From: Peptoniphilus sp.
GTDB taxonomy: Bacteria; Bacillota; Clostridia; Tissierellales; Peptoniphilaceae
Direction of reading: 5' to 3'
Assembly (NCBI GenBank): GCA_029983555.1
Contig: JASBZH010000004.1
Location: 1 to 44,446, forward strand
Length of the DNA: 44,446 nt
Part shown: in pieces, positions 17,311 through 24,325 of the stretch
Layout of the letters: each line of letters opens with the position of its first letter
How positions within the stretch are numbered: position 1 is the first letter of the stretch
The notes under the pieces: generated by a model
Told to the model about the DNA's origin: nothing
Seen by the model: only the letters and a program-made list of their open reading frames with translations
Databases searched by the model: none
Position numbers and translations under genes: made by a program

Positions 17311-17335
17311 AAAGCCCAAGAAATTCTCGGGCTTT
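17311..17335 (-). terminator. Intrinsic terminator after ileS
   Basis: AAAGCCCGAGA / TTCTTGGGCTTT hairpin (one G-T wobble, AATT loop) on the minus strand followed by TACTTTT. Its 3' end is only about 23 bases from the helicase start codon, so there is little room for an independent promoter. Confidence 0.8.
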
Positions 17336-17368
17336 ATTTATATTGGTATAATTTTACCAAATAATATA

Positions 17369-20300
17369 TTATGCTTTTTTGATTTCTATTTTAGCCTCGT
17401 GACCATTTAGATCCTCTACTTCCGCATCAATATCGTCACTATTTATACTTGTTGCTAAAGTTTCTGTCTTTATAAAATCTAAATTGTCGTTTAAAGCTTT
17501 TGAAACTTCTTCATCAGTAGAATATTTTATTTCAATGTTGTCGAGTATATCTAAATCAAGTTTCTTTCTAAGTTGTTGAATTTTAGATACAAATTCTCTG
17601 ACATATCCTTCATCAATAAGTTCTTGATTTAAATCAGTATCAAGTATTACAAAGAGGTTATTTTCCATCTTTACATCAAAGCCTTCTTTTGCTTTGATAT
17701 TTACTTGGACATAGTCTCTTTCTATTTTTGTATCTTCACCATTTAATTTAAGTTCAACACTTCCTTCATTTAATTCATCTAAAAGTTTTTTAGTGTCGAC
17801 ATCTTTTAATACTTTGGCAAAATCTTTAACCTTAGGTCCCAAAATACTTCCAGATACTCTAAAGTTTGGTTTTAGTTCAAAGTCCATATATTTAGTCAAA
17901 TCGTCTTCAAATACAACGTCCTTTACATTTAGTTCTTCTTTTATTAAAGATGTTAAATCGTCAATAATTTCTTTGTATTTTCCATCGATTATAACTTCAG
18001 AAAGAGGTTGTCTAACTTTTATTTTAGCTTCTTCTCTAGAAGCTCTTCCTAGTGTTACAAGATCTCTAACTAAATCCATTTTTTCTTCAACTTTATCATT
18101 AATCTTTGACTCATCATATTCTGGATAATCTGCTAGATGCACAGATTCTTCTCCTGCTAAAGATTTATATAATTCTTCAGATAAGAATGGAACAAATGGA
18201 GCGATTAATTTTGAAAGTCCCACCAAAACATCATAAGTTGTTTTATAAACAGCAAGTTTAGTATTATCCTTATCTGTCTTCCAAAATCTTCTTCTATTTC
18301 TTCTGATATACCAATTTGAAATATCTTCAATTACAAACTCTTGGATTTCTCTTACAACTTTAGTAAGTTCAAATACTTCCATATCTTCTCTTACTGTCTT
18401 TACAAGTCTATTGTATTTAGAAATTAGCCATTTATCTATTTCTTCTAAATCTTCATACTTAACTTCATAAGTTCTCGGATCTATTTCATCTGTATTTGCA
18501 TATAGGCTAAAGAAGTTATAAATATTTTTAAGGGATCTAAAGAATTTAGAATCAATTTCTCTTAGTCCATCTTCATCAAATTTAGTTGGTGCCCATGGTG
18601 GTGAAACGTAAAGTAAATACCATCTTACAACGTCAGCACCATATTTATCAAAAAGCTCAAAAGGAGAAACTGTGTTTCCTCTTGTTTTTGACATCTTCTT
18701 TCCTTCTTTATCAAGAATTAGATCATTAACAAGTACGTTTTTATAAGGACTTTTACCAGTCATATATGTTGAGATTGCGATTAGAGAATAGAACCATCCT
18801 CTTGTTTGGTCAATTCCTTCACATATAAAATCTGCTGGGAATAAATCATCAAAGTTTTCTTTATTTTCAAATGGATAGTGCCATTGCGCAAATGGCATAG
18901 ATCCTGAGTCAAACCAAACGTCAATTACATCAGGTTCTCTTGTCATTTCTTTTCCACAGTGAGGACATTTTAAATGAACATCATCTACATAAGGTCTGTG
19001 AAGTTCTATATCGCTTGGAACATCTTCTACAGCTTTACTTCTTAAATCTTCAATAGATCCTACAGATTCTGTATGTCCGCATTCACATCTCCAAATTGGA
19101 AGAGGAGTTCCCCAATATCTTGATCTAGAAATTGCCCAATCATTTAAGTTTTCTAGCCAATTTCCAAATCTTTTTTCACCTACAAAATCTGGGAACCAAT
19201 TTACTCCATTATTATTTTCAATTAATTTATCTTTAAATTTAGTTACTTCAATGTACCAAGATGGATGAGCGTAGTAAATAAGTGGTGTGTGACATCTCCA
19301 ACAATGAGGATAATTGTGTTTAATTTTTTGTTTAGAGAAAAGCAAATCGTTATCTATCAAATAGTGTAAAATATCGTGATCTGCATCAATTACAAATTGA
19401 CCCTTCCAAGGTGTATCTGTAAATTTACCTTCTTCGTCAACTGGCTTAAGCATTGGAAGTCCATATCTTCTTCCAGTTTGATAGTCGTCTTCACCAAAAG
19501 CAGGAGCTGTATGAACAATTCCAGTACCATCTTCTGTAGTTACATAATCTGCTGTTACAACGTAGAATGCTTTTTTATCAGGTTTCAAGAAAGAAAGTAG
19601 CTGTTCATATTCCATGTATTCTAAATCTTTACCTTGCATTTTTTCAACTATTTCATATTCTCTATCTTTAAAAACATCTTTAGCTAGAGACTCAGCAACA
19701 TAATAGAAATTACCATCATCAAGTTTTGCTTTTATATAAGTAACATTTGGATTTACTGCAAGAGCAATATTTGAAGGTAGGGTCCATGGAGTTGTTGTCC
19801 AAGCTAAGAAATACTCATTTTCTTTACCTTTAACTTTGAATTTACAAGTTGCAGTTGTTGTTTTAATCTCTTCGTAACCTTGTGCAACTTCATGAGAAGC
19901 AAGTCCTGTACCACATCTAGGGCAATAAGGCACAATTTTATGCCCTTCGTAGATTAGTCCGTCTTTAAACATTTTATCTAATATATGCCATACTGACTCT
20001 ATATAATTATTTTCAAGAGTAATGTAAGGGTGATCTAAGTCGATTAGATATCCCATTCTTCTAGTTAGAACTCTCCATTCTTTTTCATATTCAAAAACGG
20101 ATTCTTTACATTTTTTATTAAATTCTTCAACACCATAGGATTCTATGTCTTGTTTATTGTGAAGGTCAAGTTTCTTCTCCACTTCTATTTCCACTGGAAG
20201 TCCATGAGTATCCCATCCGGCTTTTCTGTTGACCTTATATCCCAACATTGTGTGATATCTACAAGTTAGATCCTTAAGTGTCCTAGCCATTACGTGATGA

Positions 20301-20470
20301 ATTCCAGGTCTTCCATTAGCAGTTGGAGGGCCTTCGTAGAATATATAATTATCTCCATCTTCTTTAGTTTCTACAGACTTATGAAGTAGATCTATTTCAT
20401 CCCAAAAGTCTGAGATTTTTGCCTCTCGCTCACTGGCGCTTCCTTTAGATAAATCTTTAAATTTGTTCAT
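17369..20470 (-). CDS. ileS: Isoleucyl-tRNA synthetase, IleRS2 type with GIHH active-site signature
   Basis: 1033-residue class I synthetase charging tRNA-Ile. The class I signature normally HxGH reads GIHH at residues 56-59 (ANGRPGIHHVMAR); KMSKT replaces KMSKS (EGKKMSKTRGN). The editing domain and anticodon-binding domain are present, zinc-type CxxC pairs are seen near YCPRCGTG and HCWRCH, and CECGH ... CPHCGKE lie mid-protein. The C-terminus lacks the zinc finger of IleRS1 and resembles the eukaryote-like IleRS2 type, known to be mupirocin resistant. Swapped-signature IleRS2 enzymes have been reported as hyper-resistant. Start ATG follows AAGGAG. Expression is controlled by the T-box leader just upstream. 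Confidence 0.96.
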   Translation of the reverse strand: MNKFKDLSKGSASEREAKISDFWDEIDLLHKSVETKEDGDNYIFYEGPPTANGRPGIHHVMARTLKDLTCRYHTMLGYKVNRKAGWDTHGLPVEIEVEKKLDLHNKQDIESYGVEEFNKKCKESVFEYEKEWRVLTRRMGYLIDLDHPYITLENNYIESVWHILDKMFKDGLIYEGHKIVPYCPRCGTGLASHEVAQGYEEIKTTTATCKFKVKGKENEYFLAWTTTPWTLPSNIALAVNPNVTYIKAKLDDGNFYYVAESLAKDVFKDREYEIVEKMQGKDLEYMEYEQLLSFLKPDKKAFYVVTADYVTTEDGTGIVHTAPAFGEDDYQTGRRYGLPMLKPVDEEGKFTDTPWKGQFVIDADHDILHYLIDNDLLFSKQKIKHNYPHCWRCHTPLIYYAHPSWYIEVTKFKDKLIENNNGVNWFPDFVGEKRFGNWLENLNDWAISRSRYWGTPLPIWRCECGHTESVGSIEDLRSKAVEDVPSDIELHRPYVDDVHLKCPHCGKEMTREPDVIDVWFDSGSMPFAQWHYPFENKENFDDLFPADFICEGIDQTRGWFYSLIAISTYMTGKSPYKNVLVNDLILDKEGKKMSKTRGNTVSPFELFDKYGADVVRWYLLYVSPPWAPTKFDEDGLREIDSKFFRSLKNIYNFFSLYANTDEIDPRTYEVKYEDLEEIDKWLISKYNRLVKTVREDMEVFELTKVVREIQEFVIEDISNWYIRRNRRRFWKTDKDNTKLAVYKTTYDVLVGLSKLIAPFVPFLSEELYKSLAGEESVHLADYPEYDESKINDKVEEKMDLVRDLVTLGRASREEAKIKVRQPLSEVIIDGKYKEIIDDLTSLIKEELNVKDVVFEDDLTKYMDFELKPNFRVSGSILGPKVKDFAKVLKDVDTKKLLDELNEGSVELKLNGEDTKIERDYVQVNIKAKEGFDVKMENNLFVILDTDLNQELIDEGYVREFVSKIQQLRKKLDLDILDNIEIKYSTDEEVSKALNDNLDFIKTETLATSINSDDIDAEVEDLNGHEAKIEIKKA

Positions 20471-20490
20471 ATTAACTCCTTATATAAATT

Positions 20491-20517
20491 AAAAAATCCC
20501 TTCTCTTTCGAGAAGGG
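20491..20517 (-). terminator. Regulated terminator of the ileS T-box
   Basis: Perfect 8-bp stem with a GAAA tetraloop followed by ATTTTTT on the minus strand, 21 bases before the ileS start codon. It competes with the antiterminator that contains the T-box motif. Confidence 0.9.
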
Positions 20518-20690
20518 ACGAATTTACCGCGGTACCACCCTAATTATAGGTTCCTATCACTTAAAATTATAACGTAATTACCGTAAAGATTTTAGTCTTT
20601 AAACTCCAAGGTGATCTTTGCGAAATAAAACACAGTTTTGCACCATACAACTGCTCTCTAAAGTTTTTTAGGCCGCAACGTCCTCTTCAA
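20491..20690 (-). promoter_or_regulatory. T-box leader of ileS (isoleucine specifier)
   Basis: The transcript carries the T-box sequence AGGGTGGTACCGCGG (20527-20541), Stem I elements (GAAGAGGACG near 20683, then AGAGAGC), a candidate specifier AUC (20613-20615, in AAAGATCACC before TTGGAG), and a terminator hairpin CCCTTCTC-GAAA-GAGAAGGG followed by T6 (20491-20517). Uncharged tRNA-Ile should favour the antiterminator and turn ileS on. The leader begins right after the rrf2 stop codon; its promoter is not obvious and may lie inside rrf2 or upstream of it. Confidence 0.93.
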
Positions 20691-20693
20691 AAT

Positions 20694-21107
20694 TTATTTT
20701 ATATATTGGTCTATTGTCTTACTTTTAAAAAGATCAATAAGCTCATTTTGGAAACCACACAAAGTATTGTGGAACTTGCAATTTTCTATACCATTTTCAT
20801 TATATCTATTGCAATATTGATCGTCTTTGCTAAGGCACTTATTAATTTCAAAAGGTCCATCAACAGCGACGACGATATCATAAAGAGTAACTTTTTCTTT
20901 TGGTTTTTTTAAATAGTAGCCACCCTTGGCTCCTCTTTTTGCATCTGTAATTCCAGCTAAATTTAGCTTTCTAAGAATTCTCAGCGTAAACCTCTCAGTT
21001 ACCTGTTCGGCCTCTGCAATTTTAGGAGCGCCAACGACTTCATTTTCATGTTTAGCAAGATAGCTAACAATCCTAAAAGCATAGTCCGTTTCTTGTGTTA
21101 TTCTCAT
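20694..21107 (-). CDS. Rrf2-family transcriptional regulator, probably iron-sulfur
   Basis: 137-residue Rrf2/IscR-type winged-helix repressor: MRITQETDYAFRIVSYLA starts the DNA-binding domain, ending in RGAKGGYYLKKP, and the C-terminal half has four cysteines (KCLSKDDQYCN ... ENCKFHNTLCGF), consistent with a 2Fe-2S or 4Fe-4S sensor. Targets unknown; it sits between a SAF-domain dehydrogenase and the ileS leader, and its own strong promoter suggests autoregulation. Start ATG with GGTGAT; the -10 ends 10 bases before the ATG, giving a very short 5' leader. Confidence 0.9.
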   Translation of the reverse strand: MRITQETDYAFRIVSYLAKHENEVVGAPKIAEAEQVTERFTLRILRKLNLAGITDAKRGAKGGYYLKKPKEKVTLYDIVVAVDGPFEINKCLSKDDQYCNRYNENGIENCKFHNTLCGFQNELIDLFKSKTIDQYIK

Positions 21108-21117
21108 TTTATCACCT

Positions 21118-21146
21118 ATTCTATACTATTTTTTTAAAGCTGTCAA
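21118..21146 (-). promoter_or_regulatory. Promoter of the rrf2 gene
   Basis: TTGACA (21141-21146), 17-base spacer, TAGAAT (21118-21123) on the minus strand. The -35 touches the stop codon of the upstream SAF-domain gene, so there is no separate intergenic spacer. Confidence 0.88.
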
Positions 21147-22421
21147 TTAGTTAAAATATTCATCCTGTAGATTTCTAATTTTAACAATTTCAGAATTTTC
21201 ATTTAATTTAATATCATCATAAGTTAAAGCTTCGCCCTTTTTTATGTCTTTTATTGCGATAGATCCTTTAGTTATAATTCCAATTGGCACGTGATTTCCG
21301 TTCTTTTTAAATTCACTAGTAACTAGCCTTCCAAAAATCATCTCTCCTCCAATTGAATCTAAAGCTTCGCCTTCTTTTATGTCTCTTTTTGCCACCGCTA
21401 TTGTCTCTGCCACAGGTCCTTTTAATGGCGCAATTGTTGAATCTTTAAGTACAACAGCTCTTATTATTGAACTAGGAGTTTCCAAACTAGTCAAATGAAA
21501 AGGTCTGTATATAGAAAAGTTTGGTCCATCTCCCATAGATAAATATTTCATTTCATCTGTTATAAAATTATTATTATCCTTTACAACTGCAAATACTCCA
21601 GGCGCTATTCCTGATGCAAAATCGACCACATTGTAAGAATTTAAAATTCCACCATCTGACTTAAGTTTAAAGTCATTTGCAATTTCCTTAGGTTTTGTAT
21701 CAATGAAATGACATCCAGCTACATCTGGAACAAATCCAGTAGCATTGCATACAGCATTTAATTCCATCATTGTGTTTGTTCCATCTACAAATGATGTGAG
21801 CATTCTATTATTTACACCTTTTTTGATAGCATCTTCCTTAAGCTCATCTGGTGTAGCATAATTATCTAACTTATTGTTTTTACCTTTACCCAAAACTAGA
21901 ACTTCAAACCCACAATTTTTTGCAAATTCGTAAATATCCATTATAGCTCCTGGTTCGTCTCCTGCTGAACCTGAATATACAATTCCAGCTTCGTCTGAAA
22001 GTTTCTTTAAATAGGGTCCAACTGTCGCATCCATTTCGACATTTAAACTCACTATATTAACTTTTTCTTTTATTGCCTTTAAACTTAAACTTGTGCCTAC
22101 TTCAGTATCTCCAGTACAGTCTACTACGCAATCAGTTATAGTTGCTGCAAAGTATATATTAGTAGTTAAAACAAATATATCATTTTTTAGAGATTTCTGT
22201 GCCTCTTCTATGTCCTCAGTAAATATATATTCGTCTTCTTTGAGTCCTGCAATCTCTATCGCTTCAAAAAGTGTCTTTTTATTTCTTCCTGCTAGAACAG
22301 ATGCACAAAAACTATCACTTTCAACTATTTTACAAAATAGTGATGTACCCATTAAGCCTGTACCAACGATGCCAACAGAAATTTTTCCAAATTCTTTTAA
22401 TTTATTTTGTAAGTAAAACAT
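21147..22421 (-). CDS. NAD(P)-binding dehydrogenase with C-terminal SAF domain (COG4091-like, homoserine dehydrogenase-related)
   Basis: 424 residues. An N-terminal Rossmann fold (VGIVGTGLMGTSL, residues 17-29) leads into a homoserine dehydrogenase-like catalytic part (DCTGDTEVG, SLNVEMDATVG, SGSAGDEPGAIMDIYEFA), and the last 80 residues form a SAF domain (AKRDIKEGEALDSIGGEM, IAIKDIKKGEALTYDDI). Such proteins are annotated as predicted homoserine dehydrogenases, but the true substrate is often a sugar acid or small alcohol acid; I cannot assign one. Start ATG follows GGGGGA; own extended -10 promoter upstream. Downstream lies rrf2 with its own promoter. Confidence 0.8.
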   Translation of the reverse strand: MFYLQNKLKEFGKISVGIVGTGLMGTSLFCKIVESDSFCASVLAGRNKKTLFEAIEIAGLKEDEYIFTEDIEEAQKSLKNDIFVLTTNIYFAATITDCVVDCTGDTEVGTSLSLKAIKEKVNIVSLNVEMDATVGPYLKKLSDEAGIVYSGSAGDEPGAIMDIYEFAKNCGFEVLVLGKGKNNKLDNYATPDELKEDAIKKGVNNRMLTSFVDGTNTMMELNAVCNATGFVPDVAGCHFIDTKPKEIANDFKLKSDGGILNSYNVVDFASGIAPGVFAVVKDNNNFITDEMKYLSMGDGPNFSIYRPFHLTSLETPSSIIRAVVLKDSTIAPLKGPVAETIAVAKRDIKEGEALDSIGGEMIFGRLVTSEFKKNGNHVPIGIITKGSIAIKDIKKGEALTYDDIKLNENSEIVKIRNLQDEYFN

Positions 22422-22433
22422 ATGTCCCCCTTA

Positions 22434-22462
22434 ATAATACCATATTAATGTAGTTTTTTTAA
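22434..22462 (-). promoter_or_regulatory. Extended -10 promoter of the SAF-domain dehydrogenase gene
   Basis: TTAAAA (22457-22462), 17-base spacer ending in TGG, TATTAT (22434-22439) on the minus strand. The -35 overlaps the stop codon of the flavoprotein gene. The -10 is 12 bases from the ATG. Confidence 0.6.
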
Positions 22463-23646
22463 CCAGAAAATTTTGCTCCAAGTCTATATCCAGAAGCTAT
22501 CGCAAAATGTAGATTATAGCCTCCACAATCTCCGTCTATATCAAGGGCCTCTCCTATTATATATAAATCTTTAATTTTTTTGGAAGAATAATCAAAAGAA
22601 TTTACTTCATCTAAAGATACTCCTCCCCTTGTCACTTGAGAATTTTTAAACCCAGTGTTTCCTATAACTTTAAATTTAGATTGTAACAGTAAATCTACAA
22701 TCCTGTCAAAATCTTTTATATTTAATGCGCTCATTGCACTATTTTTATCCAAACCGAGTGCATCTACAATGTAGTGAATAAATTTTTTATCTACAATTCC
22801 AATTAAAAAATCTTTAACTGAAAAATCTGGAAAAATATAAAATCTAGAATATAGCATCTCTTTAATATTCTTATCTACATTATTTATAAGAGGTATTTCT
22901 ATAATGTCATTTTTTCTAGCGTTTACAGATAAATCTAAAATTGGAGGACCACTTATTCCATAATTTGTAAAAAGCAAATCTCCTCTTCGCCTATCAATAA
23001 TTTTGCCATCTCTTATAAGCTTTGCCTCTCCAATTACCTTAGTTCCACTGAGGTGTTTTAAATATTTTGAATCAAGCTTTAACTGTGTAAGAGCAGGATA
23101 AAGGTCGGTAACTTTAATTCCGTGTTCTTTTAATATCTTAAACGCAGTTCCATCTGAACCACTTGCTGGCATTGAACTCGCACCAAAAGCACAAACCAAT
23201 TTATCGCACTCTAAATCTTTATTATTCGTATGCACTAAAAATTTATTCTTTATTTTTTCAAAAGACTTTACTTCAGTAGAAGTCATTATCTCTACTCCTT
23301 TGGACTCTAACCAATACATTAAAATATTTAAGACAGTATTCGCTTTTAATGTTATTGGATAGACTCTATCTCCATCAGTTGTAGATTCAAGTCCTAGAAA
23401 TTTAAAGAAATTAATTAAGTCATCATTATTAAATTCGTCTAGAGTTTCTTTAACAAAATTGCCATTGGAATAGTTTTTAGTAGACAGTTTTAAATTTGTA
23501 TAATTACATCTCCCGTTTCCTGTAGCTAAAAGTTTTTTTCCAATTCGATCATTCTTTTCTATTAAGATAACTCTATTGTTTTCATTCTTTGCTTTTATAG
23601 CAGCAACCATACCAGATGGTCCTGCACCAATTATTATAATATTCAT
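22459..23646 (-). CDS. BaiN/HI0933 (YhiN) family NAD(P)/FAD-dependent oxidoreductase
   Basis: 395-residue flavoprotein. The N-terminus IIIIGAGPSGMVAAIKA is the FAD-binding dinucleotide fold; RIGKKLLATGNGRCNYTN is the family hallmark; GISGPPILDLS and the C-terminal GEALDIDGDCGGYNLHFAIASG complete the HI0933 pattern. Some relatives act in bile acid 7-dehydroxylation (BaiN) or are annotated as aminoacetone oxidases; substrate here unknown. The ATG is fixed by the conserved dinucleotide fold, yet no Shine-Dalgarno precedes it and a TATAAT ends 11 bases upstream, so the mRNA leader is likely about 4 bases or absent. Confidence 0.9.
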   Translation of the reverse strand: MNIIIIGAGPSGMVAAIKAKNENNRVILIEKNDRIGKKLLATGNGRCNYTNLKLSTKNYSNGNFVKETLDEFNNDDLINFFKFLGLESTTDGDRVYPITLKANTVLNILMYWLESKGVEIMTSTEVKSFEKIKNKFLVHTNNKDLECDKLVCAFGASSMPASGSDGTAFKILKEHGIKVTDLYPALTQLKLDSKYLKHLSGTKVIGEAKLIRDGKIIDRRRGDLLFTNYGISGPPILDLSVNARKNDIIEIPLINNVDKNIKEMLYSRFYIFPDFSVKDFLIGIVDKKFIHYIVDALGLDKNSAMSALNIKDFDRIVDLLLQSKFKVIGNTGFKNSQVTRGGVSLDEVNSFDYSSKKIKDLYIIGEALDIDGDCGGYNLHFAIASGYRLGAKFSG

Positions 23647-23657
23647 AATCTGTATAA

Positions 23658-23687
23658 ATTATATATCTTAAGTGTGTACAAATACAA
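23658..23687 (-). promoter_or_regulatory. Promoter of the BaiN-like gene
   Basis: TTGTAT (23682-23687), 18-base spacer, TATAAT (23658-23663) on the minus strand. The start codon begins 11 bases after the -10. The rest of the gap to 23797 is AT-rich with no further feature that I can support. Confidence 0.6.
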
Positions 23688-23796
23688 TGTTTAGTATAAA
23701 TCAATATATCATTTTTAAATAATTATGTTTACTGTTAATATAAAATATAAAATTTTAAAATTAATCAAATGAAAATATAAAAATCTTAAACAACAT

Positions 23797-23829
23797 AAAA
23801 CACATCGCCACAAAATAGCAATGTGTTTT
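23797..23829 (-). terminator. Intrinsic terminator after the DUF4153 / His-tail gene pair
   Basis: AAAACACAT-GC / GC-ATGTGTTTT hairpin with a 9-base loop; on the minus strand the stem's own TTTT forms the T-tract. It follows the 160-aa gene by 13 bases. Confidence 0.78.
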
Positions 23830-23842
23830 ATAATTAAAATAT

Positions 23843-24325
23843 TTAATTTTTTTTACTAGAGTGATCGTGATGATCATGTAAATCATCTTCACTTTCATCT
23901 GTATACACATTTATATCATATAGTCCATAGACCTGTTCTAATTCTTTTACAACTTCCACAACACTGTGCTCGTTAAATCCAAAGATGTAAATTTCACTTC
24001 CATAATTGACAGATTCAAATGTGAGCTTTCCATCATCAAAAAGTGAAATTCCAAAGAATTTGAGTGCATTTTCTCCTAGCAAATTTTCTAAAAGTGCATT
24101 TGTAAATTCATCATCAATTAAACCCTGATAAATATATTCATATGCATTTTCATCAGAGTAAACTGCAAATTCTTCTATAGACTCTTTCATTTCTTTATCT
24201 TCTTTTAAAATCTTTAATTCATAGGCATCTGACTTCTTTAAATTAATCTTTAATAAGTCTTTAATAAATCTTAAATCTAAATTGTCGTCTATGAAAACAT
24301 CATTCTCAAAACTAATATAAAACAT
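23843..24325 (-). CDS. Acidic hypothetical protein with His-rich C-terminal tail, 160 aa
   Basis: I do not recognise a family. The protein is strongly acidic, soluble, without membrane segments, and ends in a short Asp/His tail (ESEDDLHDHHDHSSKKN) that could bind a metal ion such as Ni or Zn. The body looks like an alternating alpha/beta domain. Its ATG follows the TAA of the DUF4153 gene with no gap (TAAATG), so the pair is translationally coupled and probably works together, perhaps as a cytoplasmic partner of the membrane protein. The unit ends at the terminator 23797-23829. Confidence 0.7.
   Translation of the reverse strand: MFYISFENDVFIDDNLDLRFIKDLLKINLKKSDAYELKILKEDKEMKESIEEFAVYSDENAYEYIYQGLIDDEFTNALLENLLGENALKFFGISLFDDGKLTFESVNYGSEIYIFGFNEHSVVEVVKELEQVYGLYDINVYTDESEDDLHDHHDHSSKKN

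Noticed and set aside
17343..17360. Palindrome TTGGTA-N6-TACCAA after ileS
   Set aside because: It lies between the ileS stop and its terminator, far from any promoter; short and AT-rich, so chance or a minor 3' hairpin is more likely than an operator.
23688..23796. Possible small RNA or small gene in the AT-rich gap
   Set aside because: I could not find a hairpin, promoter-terminator pair or ribosome-site-led frame there.
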